Assembly (NCBI GenBank): GCA_012927625.1
Contig: JABBOV010000024.1
Coordinates: 62,001 to 126,000 of the forward strand
Direction of reading: 5' to 3'
DNA from: Glaciimonas sp.
GTDB lineage: Bacteria; Pseudomonadota; Gammaproteobacteria; Burkholderiales; Burkholderiaceae_D
DNA: 64,000 bases
The translations under genes were made by a program, and so were the position numbers. Positions 1-10,738 of this stretch are shown in pieces. The notes below the pieces were generated by a model. It was not told where the DNA came from and did not search any database. It was given only the letters and a program-made list of their open reading frames with translations. Position 1 is the first letter of the stretch; each line of letters begins with the position of its first letter.

Positions 1-294
1 GAGGTGGGGCCAGTATCTTGCAAATTTAATTTGATACCGTTTAATCCTTTTCCAGAATCTGGATTGATTCGCTCAAAGAACCCACGGATTAAGGCGTTTG
101 CGCAAATCTTGATGGATGCAGGTCTCGTAACAACCATTCGCAAAACTCGGGGTGATGATATCGATGCCGCCTGTGGTCAACTGGCTGGTGAGGTGCAGGA
201 TCGTACCCGCGTTCATGAGCGCATGGAGAATATTGCGCAATACCAGCAAAAATTTGGTAAGAATTTTGGCCGTTTAGTGGAGATTATCGAGTGA
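1..294 (+). CDS. rlmN: RlmN C-terminus (23S rRNA/tRNA adenine-C2 methyltransferase), partial
   Basis: The first 97 codons of the window, open from base 1, match the C-terminal end of the radical-SAM methyltransferase RlmN, which methylates C2 of A2503 in 23S rRNA and A37 in some tRNAs. The recognisable part runs NLIPFNPFP, then a stretch with [20 protein letters not shown], the family's conserved tail containing the cysteine that accepts the transient methyl group. The CX3CX2C radical-SAM cluster lies upstream, outside the window. The stop codon overlaps the GTG start of the next gene by three bases, so the two are translationally coupled. Identification is by recognition of the tail only. 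Confidence 0.9.
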   Translation, partial: EVGPVSCKFNLIPFNPFPESGLIRSKNPRIKAFAQILMDAGLVTTIRKTRGDDIDAACGQLAGEVQDRTRVHERMENIAQYQQKFGKNFGRLVEIIE

Positions 295-1091
295 GCATAG
301 CTTGGCATGGCTTGTTTCGAGCTTTTTTTCTGTTGATCGTCCTGTCTTTTTTCGGTTGTGCATCAAGTCAATCTGGTGGATCGTTGGCAGAGTTACCTAC
401 TAGCTCGGATCAAACCAGTAATCAGAAAAGAGCTAATATCAGATTGCAATTGGCTGTTGGTTATTATCAACAACACCAGTTGGAAGTCGCGCTTGATGAG
501 GTCAAGCTGGCGCTGGTAGCTGACCCCAATTTTGCTGAGGCATACAGCATGCGTGCATTGGTCTATATGGAAATGGATCAAATGCCTCTTGCTGAAGAAA
601 ATTTTTTGAGGGCAATTAAACTTGCGCCTGATAATCCTGACTTAAGCAATAACTATGGTTGGTTTTTATGTCAAAGCGGGCGCGAGAATCAGTCGATCTC
701 TTATTTTGAAACTGCGCTCAAGAGTCGTTCTTATCAATCTCCCGTAAAAGCTTTGCATAACGCAGGAGTGTGCAGTCTTAAATTAAATGAACAAAATGTC
801 GCGGAAAAATATTTCCTGCGGGCATTTAAAATCGAACCAGATAATCTCAGTGTCACAGTTAATTTGGCAAGTATTTACTTTAATCACAGAGATTATGAAC
901 GCTCCCATTTTTACATTTCACGCGCTATTAAAGCCGACATGCTGACAACTGAAGTTTTATGGCTGGCGATAAAAGTTGAACATAAATTAGGAGATCGTGC
1001 CGCTGAAAGCAGCTTAGTGACACAATTGCGGCGCCGCTATGTTGACTCACCTGAATATGCTGCGTATAAACGCGGGGCATATGATGAGTGA
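291..1091 (+). CDS. pilF: PilF/PilW type IV pilus biogenesis lipoprotein
   Basis: This 266-residue protein has a lipoprotein signal peptide with a lipobox ending in FFGC (cysteine near residue 23), followed by tandem tetratricopeptide repeats from about residue 48 to 240. This is the architecture of PilF/PilW, the outer-membrane pilotin that helps the PilQ secretin assemble. It begins with GTG overlapping the rlmN stop, and its own stop overlaps the start of rodZ. The order rlmN-pilF-rodZ-ispG-hisS is conserved in many beta- and gammaproteobacteria, which supports the call. A generic TPR lipoprotein is the alternative if type IV pili are absent from the genome. Confidence 0.85.
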   Translation: MSIAWHGLFRAFFLLIVLSFFGCASSQSGGSLAELPTSSDQTSNQKRANIRLQLAVGYYQQHQLEVALDEVKLALVADPNFAEAYSMRALVYMEMDQMPLAEENFLRAIKLAPDNPDLSNNYGWFLCQSGRENQSISYFETALKSRSYQSPVKALHNAGVCSLKLNEQNVAEKYFLRAFKIEPDNLSVTVNLASIYFNHRDYERSHFYISRAIKADMLTTEVLWLAIKVEHKLGDRAAESSLVTQLRRRYVDSPEYAAYKRGAYDE

Positions 1092-2013
1092 GCAATTTAA
1101 AAACATTATTGAAGAGCCGCCTCAGCACGAGTTGCAGGAGACTTGCATTGATTCACCTGGAACTTGTTTGTCAGATAGACGTCAAGATTTAGGTTGGTCT
1201 ATACAGCAAGTTTCTGATCAAATTAAACTTTCACCACGTCAAATTCTTGCTATTGAAAGCGATGATTACGCAGCATTGCCGTCGATGGTTGTTATGCGTG
1301 GGTTTATTCGCACCTATGCAAAATGCTTAAAAATGGATGTGACTCCGATATTGGCAATGATCAAACTAAAGGATGTCCCAAAGTTTGATGCGCCGCTATT
1401 ACGTCGGGCGATTCCTATGAATTTTTCTGAGAGTCGATTTCCTTTGATGGGAAAAAGAAATGGCATCTTGTCCAAATGGAGCATTGGCATTGTTTTTTTG
1501 ATACTGCTACTTATGTCGGCATTGTTAGCCAAAAAAATGGAATGGTTGCCAGATTTGTCTAAAATGATGGTTGCTTCGCCAGTTAATCGAGATGTTTTGA
1601 TGCCATGGAAAATTTCAATCCTTCCAAAAAATGATGTGAAGGCGCTTTCTCCGCAAGTGGGCAAGGCTGACTCGGCGATTACTCCTGTTTTGACAACAGT
1701 ACCGATTACAGCGGTTAAAGAGACAGTCGATGTTCCTGTTATCGCAGACCCGGCAGCACTTACAGCTGTCGGGGAAAAAAATCAATTAGTACTGCAAGCC
1801 CATGAAGACTCCTGGATTGAGATCAAAAGAGCCGATAAGAGTACTGCAGTTTCCCGAATTCTGAAGGCAGGTGAGATCGAGAAATTTGAAATAAACGAAC
1901 CGGTTTTATTGACCATCGGTAACGTTGCCGGCGTGGACGTCACTTTGCGTGGTGCGGCATTAAACGCCAAGACAGGCGTCAATGGCAATGTTGCCAGGAT
2001 TAATTTAAAATAA
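1084..2013 (+). CDS. rodZ: RodZ-like cytoskeletal/transcription regulator
   Basis: A helix-turn-helix domain of the HTH_25 class lies near residues 25-90 (around DLGWSIQQVSDQIKLSP), then a basic linker, one membrane segment near residues 135-155, and a periplasmic beta-rich DUF4115 domain at the C-terminus. This is the RodZ layout: a bitopic protein that binds MreB and sets rod shape. I chose the second of two adjacent ATGs because a GGGG purine block ends six bases before it; the first would leave only three bases. The start overlaps the end of pilF, so translation is probably coupled. The length of about 309 residues is normal for the family. Confidence 0.85.
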   Translation: MSEQFKNIIEEPPQHELQETCIDSPGTCLSDRRQDLGWSIQQVSDQIKLSPRQILAIESDDYAALPSMVVMRGFIRTYAKCLKMDVTPILAMIKLKDVPKFDAPLLRRAIPMNFSESRFPLMGKRNGILSKWSIGIVFLILLLMSALLAKKMEWLPDLSKMMVASPVNRDVLMPWKISILPKNDVKALSPQVGKADSAITPVLTTVPITAVKETVDVPVIADPAALTAVGEKNQLVLQAHEDSWIEIKRADKSTAVSRILKAGEIEKFEINEPVLLTIGNVAGVDVTLRGAALNAKTGVNGNVARINLK

Positions 2014-2019
2014 TCAGTT

Positions 2020-3288
2020 ATGGTTAAAAATACGCCTATAGCATCAGGCCCCGCTTCCCGGCGTAACACTAGGACAACTGTCATCCGTTATGGGATGCGT
2101 GAAATTTTTGTCGGTGGAGGACACCCTGTAGTGGTTCAGTCAATGACTAATACTGACACCATAGATGTAATCGGCACGGCAATTCAGATCAAGGATTTAG
2201 CCCGTACCGGTTCTGAATTAGTGCGCATCACCGTTAATAATTCAGAAGCTGCCGCTGCTGTACCGGCAATTCGCGAGCAGTTGGATAAGATGGGTATTGA
2301 CGTGCCATTGGTGGGGGATTTTCACTATAACGGCCATACGCTTTTAAACGATTATCCTGATTGCGCGCGGGCACTTTCAAAATATCGCATCAATCCTGGA
2401 AACGTAGGGCAGGGCGCCAAGCGAGATACACAGTTTGCGCAAATGATTGAGGCCGCCTGCAAATATGACAAGCCGGTGCGCATCGGCGTCAATTGGGGAA
2501 GCCTGGATCAGTCATTGTTGGCGCGGATCATGGATGAGAATGCCAAAAGATCCGAGCCTTGGTCTGCCAGTGGTGTCATGTATGAAGCTTTGGTTACTTC
2601 TGCCATTGATAACGCGCAACGGGCAGAAACGCTGGGGTTGCCAGGCAATCAGATTATTTTGTCGTGTAAAGTTTCGGGTGTGCAGGATCTGATTGCAGTC
2701 TATCGTGAGCTCGCCCGCCGTTGCGACTATCCGCTTCATTTGGGCCTTACTGAAGCGGGTATGGGGAGTAAAGGCATTGTCGCCTCTACTGCAGCGCTTT
2801 CTGTATTACTACAAGAGGGAATAGGTGACACTATTCGTATCTCTCTCACACCGGAACCAGGTGGGGATCGCACCAAAGAAGTAATCGTGGCACAGGAAAT
2901 TTTGCAGACAATGGGGATGCGAAAATTTACTCCGATGGTGATCGCATGTCCAGGTTGCGGACGTACAACTTCGACGGTCTTTCAGAATTTGGCTGATGGA
3001 ATCCAAACGTATTTGCGCGATCAGATGCCAGTATGGAAGAAAGAATATCCTGGTGTTGAGGGCATGAATGTCGCTGTTATGGGATGTATCGTAAACGGCC
3101 CTGGTGAGTCCAAGCATGCAAATATAGGTATTAGCCTGCCGGGAACTGGAGAATCATCCGCTGCCCCTGTATTTGTAGATGGCGAAAAGATTGTGACTCT
3201 GCGTGGTGATCACATTGCCGAAGAATTCCAGGCGATCGTACTGGATTATGTCAAAACACACTATGGCAACACTACTATTGCCGTTTGA
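2020..3288 (+). CDS. ispG: 4-hydroxy-3-methylbut-2-enyl diphosphate synthase
   Basis: IspG (GcpE) carries out the penultimate step of the MEP isoprenoid pathway, reducing methylerythritol cyclodiphosphate to HMBPP with a [4Fe-4S] cluster in the cytosol. The N-terminal TIM barrel has the signature [11 protein letters not shown] and RITVNN. The C-terminal cluster-binding cysteines are visible in IACPGCGRT and [12 protein letters not shown]. The length of 422 residues fits the proteobacterial form. It follows rodZ by six bases and precedes hisS, as in E. coli. Nothing looks unusual. Confidence 0.97.
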   Translation: MVKNTPIASGPASRRNTRTTVIRYGMREIFVGGGHPVVVQSMTNTDTIDVIGTAIQIKDLARTGSELVRITVNNSEAAAAVPAIREQLDKMGIDVPLVGDFHYNGHTLLNDYPDCARALSKYRINPGNVGQGAKRDTQFAQMIEAACKYDKPVRIGVNWGSLDQSLLARIMDENAKRSEPWSASGVMYEALVTSAIDNAQRAETLGLPGNQIILSCKVSGVQDLIAVYRELARRCDYPLHLGLTEAGMGSKGIVASTAALSVLLQEGIGDTIRISLTPEPGGDRTKEVIVAQEILQTMGMRKFTPMVIACPGCGRTTSTVFQNLADGIQTYLRDQMPVWKKEYPGVEGMNVAVMGCIVNGPGESKHANIGISLPGTGESSAAPVFVDGEKIVTLRGDHIAEEFQAIVLDYVKTHYGNTTIAV

Positions 3289-3336
3289 ATATGATTATTC
3301 GAGCGGCTGCCCACCGTTAATAAATGTATAAATAGA

Positions 3337-4683
3337 ATGTCTGAAAATAAAAAAATTGAAAAAATCGTTGGCGTGAAAGGCATGAATGACATCCTTCCGA
3401 CTGACGCCCCGCTCTGGGAATTGTTTGAAAATACTGTGCAGTCGGTATTGAAGAGTTATGGCTTTCAACAGATTCGCACACCAATCGTTGAGCCTACCGC
3501 TTTGTTTTCTCGCGGATTGGGAGATGTGACTGATATAGTCGAGAAAGAAATGTATTCGTTCACTGACTCGATGAATGGTGACCAACTGACGCTGCGTCCC
3601 GAATGTACTGCAAGCGTGGTTCGCGCAGCGTTGCAGCATAACCTGACATACGATGGCCCGAAACGCTTGTGGTATGCAGGTCCGATGTTTCGTCACGAAA
3701 GGCCGCAACGTGGACGCTATCGCCAGTTTCACCAGATTGGCGCAGAAGCTCTCGGGTTTGTTGGCCCCGACATCGATGCAGAACTCATCATGTTGTGCCA
3801 GCGTCTTTGGGACGACCTTGGGTTACAAGGTATAAGGCTGGAATTGAACTCAATCGGAGATGCAGACGAACGCAATAAACATCGGGTCGACCTTGTAACG
3901 TATTTCGAAAAAAATGCGGACTTGCTTGATACTGATGCGCAAAAACGTTTGTATTCAAACCCCTTAAGGATACTCGATACAAAGAATTCTGCGATGCAAG
4001 CATTGGTGAATGGAGCACCCAAATTACTGGATTATTTAGGCGATGCCTCGCGTGCTCATTTCGATGGTGTGCAAAAAATACTCCGCCATAACAGTATCCC
4101 GTTCACCATTAACACGCGACTAGTGCGCGGCATGGACTACTATAATCGCACTGTGTTTGAGTGGGTGACTGATCAGCTTGGCGCGCAAGGCACGGTCTGT
4201 GGCGGTGGCCGATATGATCCTTTAATGGAAGTGTTCGGCGGTAAACCAACGCCGGCGTGCGGTTTTGCAATAGGTGTTGAGCGCATTCTGGAGCTTATGA
4301 AGGCAAGCGGAGAATTTTTACCACCAAACCATTGCGATGTTTATATTCTCCACCAAGGTGACGATGCACAGCTGCAAGCGTTCGTTCTGTCAGAGCGAAT
4401 TCGTGATGCTGGCTTGGATGTTGTGCTACATTGCGCGTCTGCCAATTCTATGAACAGTTTTAAGTCGCAAATAAAACGCGCTGATGCAAGCGGGGCGGCC
4501 TTCGCTGTCATTATTGGCAAAGACGAGATTGATGACGGGGTAGCTGCAATCAAGGCGCTCCGTGTAGCCGAAACTGATCAACAACAGGTTAGGGTCACAT
4601 TCGATGCGGTAGTGGATTATCTAGTTGATCAAGTAGTCGGCGAAGATGAACACGATCACGAGCATATTCATTATCACCACTAA
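3337..4683 (+). CDS. hisS: histidyl-tRNA synthetase with His-rich tail
   Basis: This class II synthetase charges tRNA-His. Motif 1 surrounds the region after KGMNDILP, motif 2 is [18 protein letters not shown], and motif 3 lies near [12 protein letters not shown]; the histidine-specific GGGRYDPL is intact. The anticodon-binding domain occupies about residues 330-430. The last 13 residues ([13 protein letters not shown]) contain six histidines. After the stop codon the same frame reads His-His-stop-His-His and runs straight into the ATG of the next gene. That downstream gene has no Shine-Dalgarno of its own. The tail is not part of the catalytic core and may be a repeat expansion. Confidence 0.96.
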   Translation: MSENKKIEKIVGVKGMNDILPTDAPLWELFENTVQSVLKSYGFQQIRTPIVEPTALFSRGLGDVTDIVEKEMYSFTDSMNGDQLTLRPECTASVVRAALQHNLTYDGPKRLWYAGPMFRHERPQRGRYRQFHQIGAEALGFVGPDIDAELIMLCQRLWDDLGLQGIRLELNSIGDADERNKHRVDLVTYFEKNADLLDTDAQKRLYSNPLRILDTKNSAMQALVNGAPKLLDYLGDASRAHFDGVQKILRHNSIPFTINTRLVRGMDYYNRTVFEWVTDQLGAQGTVCGGGRYDPLMEVFGGKPTPACGFAIGVERILELMKASGEFLPPNHCDVYILHQGDDAQLQAFVLSERIRDAGLDVVLHCASANSMNSFKSQIKRADASGAAFAVIIGKDEIDDGVAAIKALRVAETDQQQVRVTFDAVVDYLVDQVVGEDEHDHEHIHYHH

Positions 4684-4698
4684 CATCACTAACATCAC

Positions 4699-5349
4699 AT
4701 GGCATACGATCACGAAGAAGAAGAGCAACTAGCCTCAATTAAGGCTTGGTGGAGTCAATATGGTAACCTGCTAACTTTGCTCCTCATTGTTGTTATGGCT
4801 ATTTATGCGGGCTGGTCCGGATGGAATTACTATCAGCGTAAGCAGTCAGTACAAGCATCTCTACTCTATGACAAGTTGGAAAAATCTATTGTAGCTAAGG
4901 ATAATGTAAAGATTTTGCGCATAGCAGAAGACTTGCAAACGAAATTTGGCAAGACTCCCTATGCACAAATGAGCGCATTAGCTGCGGCAAAAAGCGCATT
5001 TGATGCTAATGACATGAAAGTGGCAAAGTCCCAATTGGTATGGGCAACCAATTATGGCAATGATGAAGAATACAAAGCTATTGCCAAGCTTCGACTTTCT
5101 GGAATTTTATTGGATACCAAATCATATGATGAGGCATTAAAGCTACTAGAAACAAACTTTCCTGCACAGTTTTCTGGTTTGGTTGCTGATCGCAAGGGAG
5201 ATATTCTTGTTTCCCAAAATAAAAATGATAAAGCGCGTTCCTCCTATAAATTGGCGCTAGAAAAAATAGAGCAAGATAGCCCGATACGCCCATTAATTCA
5301 AATGAAGCTGGACGCGTTGGGTAGCTCACCAGTTAAGGATGCAGGTTAA
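4699..5349 (+). CDS. yfgM: YfgM-like tetratricopeptide membrane protein
   Basis: A short acidic cytoplasmic N-terminus (HEEEEQLASIKAWW) leads into one membrane segment at about residues 23-44 and a periplasmic helical TPR_21-type domain. This is the architecture of YfgM, an ancillary partner of SecYEG and periplasmic chaperones, and the position between hisS and bamB is the same as in E. coli. There is no recognisable Shine-Dalgarno; the ATG follows two in-frame stops and four His codons of the hisS tail, so reinitiation by ribosomes leaving hisS is likely. Function is inferred from the family and synteny. Confidence 0.85.
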   Translation: MAYDHEEEEQLASIKAWWSQYGNLLTLLLIVVMAIYAGWSGWNYYQRKQSVQASLLYDKLEKSIVAKDNVKILRIAEDLQTKFGKTPYAQMSALAAAKSAFDANDMKVAKSQLVWATNYGNDEEYKAIAKLRLSGILLDTKSYDEALKLLETNFPAQFSGLVADRKGDILVSQNKNDKARSSYKLALEKIEQDSPIRPLIQMKLDALGSSPVKDAG

Positions 5350-5364
5350 AAATTAGAGGAAATA

Positions 5365-6513
5365 ATGCGAATTGCAGTTAAGCTTGTGTGCGTCAGCATA
5401 GTAGCTGTGTTGTCTGGGTGCTCTTCGTTGAACCCATTCTCCAGCAAAGTGGAGCCAAGAAACCAACCAGCAGCGTTAGTGAATTTTCAGCCTACATTAT
5501 CCATTCGCCAGACTTGGTCTGTGGCAATAGGCAAGGCTGGGATGTTTTATTTTTCCCCGGCTGTTATCGGTAATGATGTTTTCGTCGCTGCCGCAGATGG
5601 GTCAATTGCACGTTTGGATGCGGTCACGGGTAATCCAGTTTGGCGCATTAAAGCAGGAATGTCATTAACGGCAGGTGTTGGTAGCGATGGTAATACAATC
5701 GTGGTAGCAGGCGAAAAAGGTGTAATTTTAGCATTTGATTCCAATGGAAAATTGCGTTGGAAAGCACAAGCTTCCAGTGAAGTACTTTCCGTCCCGGCAG
5801 TAGGCCAAGGACTAGTAATTATCCGTAGTCACGATAACCGTATTATTGCGCTGGATGCGGGAACTGGATTGCGTCGCTGGATTGCACAACGAGCGGTTCT
5901 TTCTTTGACCTTACATACAGCGCCGGGGATAATTATTGACGGATCGAGTGTTTTCGTTGGTATGCCCGGCGGAAAATTATTAGCCTTAGAGTTGAATAAC
6001 GGCGGCGCGCGCTGGGAGGCTACAGTGGGAGACCCACGCGGGACGACAGAACTTGAACGTATAGCAGACATTTCCGGCGCACCAGTTATAGCCGGGGAAG
6101 ATGTATGTGCGGTTGCTTACCAAGGTAAGGTTGCGTGTTTTAATAAGTCGACAGGTTCTGTGCGTTGGGCTAGACCGCTATCGAGTGATGTCGGGATAGG
6201 AATAGATGAACGCTTTGTTTTTGCTGCCGATGAGCGTGGGGCAGTGACGGCGTATACACGTGATGCTGGATTGAATATGTGGCGTAACGATAAACTGGCG
6301 AATCGTCGTCTTTCCACCCCAACATCCTTTGGACGCGCTGTGGTCGTAGGAGACAGTCAAGGCTATGTACATTTCCTTTCTCGTGAAAATGGCGCATTTT
6401 TAGGTCGCGTTGGCACTGACGGGAGTGCGATACTATCCGCCCCGGTCGTTGCTGGCGTGAATTTGATTTTTCAAACCCAATCAGGGGCAGTGGTCGCTTT
6501 GGCGACCGAGTAA
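5365..6513 (+). CDS. bamB: BamB outer membrane assembly lipoprotein
   Basis: A signal peptide with lipobox VLSGCSS places the acylated cysteine near residue 19. The rest is a PQQ-like beta-propeller: repeated units such as [25 protein letters not shown] and [12 protein letters not shown] each end in the typical tryptophan. BamB is the non-essential lipoprotein subunit of the BAM complex that inserts beta-barrel proteins into the outer membrane. The 382-residue length and position between yfgM and der agree with this. An AGAGGA Shine-Dalgarno precedes the start. Confidence 0.95.
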   Translation: MRIAVKLVCVSIVAVLSGCSSLNPFSSKVEPRNQPAALVNFQPTLSIRQTWSVAIGKAGMFYFSPAVIGNDVFVAAADGSIARLDAVTGNPVWRIKAGMSLTAGVGSDGNTIVVAGEKGVILAFDSNGKLRWKAQASSEVLSVPAVGQGLVIIRSHDNRIIALDAGTGLRRWIAQRAVLSLTLHTAPGIIIDGSSVFVGMPGGKLLALELNNGGARWEATVGDPRGTTELERIADISGAPVIAGEDVCAVAYQGKVACFNKSTGSVRWARPLSSDVGIGIDERFVFAADERGAVTAYTRDAGLNMWRNDKLANRRLSTPTSFGRAVVVGDSQGYVHFLSRENGAFLGRVGTDGSAILSAPVVAGVNLIFQTQSGAVVALATE

Positions 6514-6517
6514 CAAT

Positions 6518-7858
6518 TTGATGAAGCCGGTAATTGCATTAGTAGGCCGACCTAACGTTGGTAAATCCACGCTGTTCAACCGTCTTACCCGATCGAGAGA
6601 TGCACTGGTAGCTGATCTGCCTGGACTGACCCGGGACCGCCATTATGGTGAAGGGCGCTTGGGTGAGCGGCCATTTTTAGTGATTGATACAGGCGGATTT
6701 GAGCCTGTGGCCAAGGAGGGCATTATGCACCAGATGGCCAAGCAAACTAAACAGGCAGTAGCGGAAGCCGATATCATTATTTTTATTGTTGATGGGCGTC
6801 AAGGACTTACTCCACATGATAAAACCATTACGGATTTTTTACGAAAATCCGGTAGATCAGTCATGTTGGTTGTCAATAAATCTGAGGGCATGAAGTACAC
6901 CTCTGTTGCCGCCGAGTTCTATGAACTTGGATTAGGCGATCCTTATATTATTTCAGCAGCGCACGGCGATGGTGTAATGGACTTGGTAGATGAATCCTTG
7001 AGCCTGGCATTAGTGCAACGCCCTGACGACAAACATGAACAGGACATCTCTCAGAGTGGCGTTAAAATTGCAATCGTAGGCCGCCCAAACGTGGGTAAGT
7101 CAACTTTAGTAAATACCGTGTTGGGTGAAGATCGTGTTATAGCTTTTGATATGCCTGGAACTACGCGGGATTCCATCGAAATTCCGTTCGAACGAGAAGG
7201 CAAGCATTACACATTGATTGATACTGCTGGAATACGGCGACGTGGAAAAATTTTCGAGGCGATTGAAAAATTTTCAGTTGTTAAAACATTGCAGTCAATT
7301 TCAGAGGCTAATGTTGTATTGCTATTGCTCGATGCACAACAGGATATATCTGAGCAAGATGCACATATAGCTGGCTTTGTGCTTGAAACAGGTAGAGCTT
7401 TAGTCGTAGGCGTTAATAAATGGGACGGCTTGACATTTGATAAACGCGAGGAAATCAAGATGGATTTAGAGCGTAAATTGAGTTTTTTGTCTTTTGCTAA
7501 ATTTCATTTTATTTCTGCTTTGAAATCGACTGGCATTAGTCCCTTGATGAAGTCAATTGATGCTGCTTATGTTGCGGCTATGGCCGATTTGACTACTCCT
7601 AAATTAACACGGGCATTAATCGAAGCGGTAGAGCATCAGCAACCTCGGCGTAAAGGCTCAATTCGGCCGAAATTAAGATACGCTCACCAAGGTGGTCAGA
7701 ATCCACCTATTGTTATCATTCATGGAAACGCGCTCAATTTTGTCGAAGATAACTATAAACGTTATCTGGAAAAACATTTCAGAGAAACTTTTTCGCTAAC
7801 AGGTACGCCCCTACGTATTGAATTTCGGTCGAGTAAGAATCCATTTTCCAGAAATTAA
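6518..7858 (+). CDS. der: ribosome biogenesis GTPase Der (EngA)
   Basis: Der has two consecutive Era-like GTPase domains and a KH-like domain, and is needed for 50S subunit maturation. Both P-loops are visible as GRPNVGKST (near residues 8 and 190), each with its own DTxG (DTGG, DTAG) and NKxD-type motif (NKSE in the first domain, NKWD in the second). The C-terminal KH-like part contains the basic stretch [17 protein letters not shown]. Length 446 is normal. It begins four bases after bamB. Confidence 0.97.
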   Translation: MMKPVIALVGRPNVGKSTLFNRLTRSRDALVADLPGLTRDRHYGEGRLGERPFLVIDTGGFEPVAKEGIMHQMAKQTKQAVAEADIIIFIVDGRQGLTPHDKTITDFLRKSGRSVMLVVNKSEGMKYTSVAAEFYELGLGDPYIISAAHGDGVMDLVDESLSLALVQRPDDKHEQDISQSGVKIAIVGRPNVGKSTLVNTVLGEDRVIAFDMPGTTRDSIEIPFEREGKHYTLIDTAGIRRRGKIFEAIEKFSVVKTLQSISEANVVLLLLDAQQDISEQDAHIAGFVLETGRALVVGVNKWDGLTFDKREEIKMDLERKLSFLSFAKFHFISALKSTGISPLMKSIDAAYVAAMADLTTPKLTRALIEAVEHQQPRRKGSIRPKLRYAHQGGQNPPIVIIHGNALNFVEDNYKRYLEKHFRETFSLTGTPLRIEFRSSKNPFSRN

Positions 7859-7983
7859 AATTGCTGTATCGCTGAAAAAAAGCAAATTATTAATGCGTTC
7901 AAATTGACAACTTTTAACCAGTATCGCTTGATAATTTACAAGTCGTCACCAACTCTTAATTACAATAACAGAATGGAGCTGCC
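7859..7983 (+). promoter_or_regulatory. intergenic region with candidate hfq promoter
   Basis: This 125-base AT-rich gap is the first real break in the operon. It holds a perfect TTGACA at 7904-7909 and a GATAAT at 7930-7935, but their spacing is 20 bases, longer than the usual 16-18. A TACAAT at 7961-7966 has no convincing partner. hfq usually has its own promoters, so one is expected here; the exact hexamers are uncertain. A GGAG Shine-Dalgarno lies at 7975-7978. Confidence 0.35.
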
Positions 7984-8220
7984 ATGAGTAACAAAGGGCA
8001 ATTGTTACAAGACCCCTTCCTCAACACCTTGCGGAAAGAACATGTACCTGTTTCAATATATCTCGTCAATGGCATTAAATTACAGGGGCACATTGAGTCT
8101 TTTGATCAATATGTTGTCTTGCTGCGCAATACTGTTACACAAATGGTATACAAACATGCAATCTCTACTGTCGTACCGGCACGCGCAGTTAACTTAAATA
8201 TTGAACAAGAAGAGCAATGA
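7984..8220 (+). CDS. hfq: RNA chaperone Hfq
   Basis: Hfq is the hexameric Sm-like protein that promotes pairing of small RNAs with mRNAs. The Sm1 motif ([20 protein letters not shown]) and the Sm2 motif ([12 protein letters not shown]) are both intact, with the proximal-face KH residues of YKHAIS. At 78 residues it lacks a long disordered C-terminal tail, which is usual for betaproteobacteria. It is followed by hflX-hflK-hflC, the standard proteobacterial order. Confidence 0.98.
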   Translation: MSNKGQLLQDPFLNTLRKEHVPVSIYLVNGIKLQGHIESFDQYVVLLRNTVTQMVYKHAISTVVPARAVNLNIEQEEQ

Positions 8221-8258
8221 TTCTTTTTATCTCCACAACTTAACGCGAGATTACTTCA

Positions 8259-9389
8259 ATGCGTGCAGTGTTAGTTGGGATCGATTTTGGTAAAAGAGGT
8301 TTTACTTTTACTGAAAGTTTAGAAGAGCTATCTTTGCTGTCATCTTCTGCGGGAGCTGACCCTGTGGTTGTCATTACGGGAAAGCGTTCACGGCCGGATG
8401 CATCCTTATTCATAGGCTCTGGTAAAGCAGAGGAAGTTGCATTTACTGTAGCTGAAAATGAGATTGATATCGTGATTTTCAATCACATCCTGACGCCGGC
8501 TCAGCAGCGTAATCTTGAAAAATTATTAAAAGTGCGTGTGGTTGATAGAACTACACTGATTCTTGATATTTTTGCACAACGCGCCAAAAGTCACGAAGGA
8601 AAAGTGCAAGTTGAACTTGCTCAGTTACAACATTTGTCTACTCGTTTAATTCGCGGTTGGACGCATCTGGAGCGCCAAAAAGGCGGTATAGGATTACGGG
8701 GGCCTGGTGAAACACAGCTGGAAACAGATCGTCGTTTGATAGGCGAGAGAGTTAAATCTCTTAGTGTGCGGCTCGAAAAGTTACAGCGTCAGCGTGAAAC
8801 ACAGCGTCGCTCCCGGGGCAAAGGAAATACTTTTTCGATATCGCTGGTAGGGTATACCAATGCGGGCAAGTCTACTTTATTCAACGCGCTAACCAATGCT
8901 GGCACTTATGTAGCGGATCAACTTTTTGCAACATTAGACACGACTTCGCGTCGAGTCTATCTTAACGATACCGGCAATGCGGTACTTTCTGATACCGTTG
9001 GCTTCATCCGTGAACTGCCTCATCAATTAGTTGCAGCATTTAAGGCAACTTTGGAAGAGACAGTTAATGCGGATTTATTGTTGCATGTCGTCGATGCGGC
9101 AAGTCCAGCGAGGATGGATCAAATCGAGCAAGTCAATATGGTCCTTAAGGAAATCGGTGCAGATCATATTCCGCAAATATTGGTCTGGAACAAAATTGAT
9201 ATTATGGGCTTGCAGCAATCGGTGGAGTTGGATGAGTATGGTAAAATCCAAAGGGTTTTTGTTAGCGCTAGGGCAGGCGTTGGACTAGATTTGTTGCGGC
9301 ATGCTCTTGACGATTTTTCTAAGTCGCGTATGACTGTTCTGACAGAATATTCGTCGGTAAATCAATCAAGTGATATTCATGTTGAATAG
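8259..9389 (+). CDS. hflX: ribosome-associated GTPase HflX
   Basis: HflX is an Obg-class GTPase that splits or rescues stalled 70S ribosomes. The N-terminal HflX domain is marked by DRTTLILDIFAQRA and the glycine-rich linker GGIGLRGPGETQLETDRR near residues 140-160. The G domain has P-loop GYTNAGKSTLFNAL, G3 DTVGFIRELPHQL and G4 NKID. The length of 376 residues is within the family range. It lies 38 bases after hfq and is probably cotranscribed with it. Confidence 0.96.
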   Translation: MRAVLVGIDFGKRGFTFTESLEELSLLSSSAGADPVVVITGKRSRPDASLFIGSGKAEEVAFTVAENEIDIVIFNHILTPAQQRNLEKLLKVRVVDRTTLILDIFAQRAKSHEGKVQVELAQLQHLSTRLIRGWTHLERQKGGIGLRGPGETQLETDRRLIGERVKSLSVRLEKLQRQRETQRRSRGKGNTFSISLVGYTNAGKSTLFNALTNAGTYVADQLFATLDTTSRRVYLNDTGNAVLSDTVGFIRELPHQLVAAFKATLEETVNADLLLHVVDAASPARMDQIEQVNMVLKEIGADHIPQILVWNKIDIMGLQQSVELDEYGKIQRVFVSARAGVGLDLLRHALDDFSKSRMTVLTEYSSVNQSSDIHVE

Positions 9390-9436
9390 AATCGAATAAG
9401 CGCTTTCACTCCTTTATAACGCTGGATTTGGAAAAA

Positions 9437-10738
9437 ATGCCTGTATTTTTACTGAAAAAAATTGGTTTAAAATTCTCACTCAATGATCCCAGGTGGGGTC
9501 GGAATTCTCGTAGCGATGAAAACAAAAATCATATGCAGAATGATAAAAATCCTAATAATGGACCGCCCGATTTAGACCAATTGTGGCGTGACTTTAATCA
9601 ACGACTAAATCGTTTTTTAGGCCGTAAAAATGGTGGTGGTAGTTCTAATGGTGACGGTTTCAAGCCTGATGCCAAAGGTGCTGGCATTGGGATAGGAATA
9701 ATTGCTGTTATTGCGATTTTTTTGTGGTTGGTGAGCGGGTTTTTTATTGTTCAGGAGGGTCAAACGGGTGTCGTGATGACTTTCGGAAAATACAGTGGCA
9801 TGACTCCCGCTGGTTTCAATTGGCGTTGGCCGACTCCGATTCAAAGTCATGAAATAGTAAACGTGTCTCAGGTGCGCACGATTGAGGTGGGCTATAGATC
9901 CAGTGTCAGAAATAAACAGCCAAAAGAGGCGCTGATGTTAACTGAGGATGAGAATATTATTGATATCCAGTTCGCGGTGCAGTATAGACTTAAGAACGCC
10001 TCCGATTGGATCTTCAATAATCGTGATAAGGAAGAGTTGATCAGACAAGTTGCTGAAACATCTATTCGTGAGATTGTCGGTAAAAGTAAGATGGATTTTG
10101 TGCTTTACGAGGGCCGAGAAAAGGTCGCATTTGATGTCACTCAGTTGATGCAAAATATCGTTGATAGCTATAAGTCAGGCGTACAAATTACAAATGTAAC
10201 GATGCAGGGTGTGCAGCCGCCGGAGCAGGTGCAGGCTTCATTTGATGATGCTGTTAGAGCAGGTCAAGACCTTGTAAGACAAAAAAATGAAGGCCAAGCC
10301 TATGCAAATGATGTTATTCCAAAGGCGCGCGGTGCTGTTTCACGTTTAATGGAAGAAGCTCAAGCATATAGCGCTAGAGTAGAGGCAAATGCCTTGGGTG
10401 ATGCCTCTCGTTTTAATCAGGTTTATGCAGAATACCAAAAAGCGCCGGCCGTTACGCGAGACCGTATTTATTTAGATACCATGCAACAAATTTTTACTGG
10501 CACAACCAAGTTAATGGTAGATGTGAAAAATGGTAATTCTCTGCTCTACTTGCCATTGGATAAATTAATTGGACAAACAAATGCGAGTGGACTTTCTGCC
10601 TCTAATCCAAATAGTGCTTCCAGTACAACGACTACTCCTATTCCCACTGTAGATTCTTTGCAATCTAGTGGGAGTACTCAACAAAAGGATTCCCGGAGTC
10701 GTGAATCGCGTGATTCCCGTAGTCAGGAGACTCGATAA
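9437..10738 (+). CDS. hflK: HflK, FtsH protease modulator
   Basis: HflK is the larger of two SPFH/prohibitin-family proteins that surround the FtsH protease in the inner membrane. A glycine- and asparagine-rich cytoplasmic N-terminus (to about residue 75) precedes one membrane segment, then the SPFH domain (IVQEGQTGVVMTFGKY onwards) and a helical stretch. The C-terminal tail is rich in Ser, Arg and Asp with SRSRESRDSRSQETR. I prefer the ATG at 9437 over an in-frame TTG nine bases earlier, because homologues begin MPVFL. The last base of the stop overlaps the hflC start. Confidence 0.94.
   Translation: MPVFLLKKIGLKFSLNDPRWGRNSRSDENKNHMQNDKNPNNGPPDLDQLWRDFNQRLNRFLGRKNGGGSSNGDGFKPDAKGAGIGIGIIAVIAIFLWLVSGFFIVQEGQTGVVMTFGKYSGMTPAGFNWRWPTPIQSHEIVNVSQVRTIEVGYRSSVRNKQPKEALMLTEDENIIDIQFAVQYRLKNASDWIFNNRDKEELIRQVAETSIREIVGKSKMDFVLYEGREKVAFDVTQLMQNIVDSYKSGVQITNVTMQGVQPPEQVQASFDDAVRAGQDLVRQKNEGQAYANDVIPKARGAVSRLMEEAQAYSARVEANALGDASRFNQVYAEYQKAPAVTRDRIYLDTMQQIFTGTTKLMVDVKNGNSLLYLPLDKLIGQTNASGLSASNPNSASSTTTTPIPTVDSLQSSGSTQQKDSRSRESRDSRSQETR

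Noticed and set aside
4-294. Stand-alone 96-residue protein starting at the first GTG
   Set aside because: The frame is open to base 1 and the sequence is the C-terminus of RlmN.
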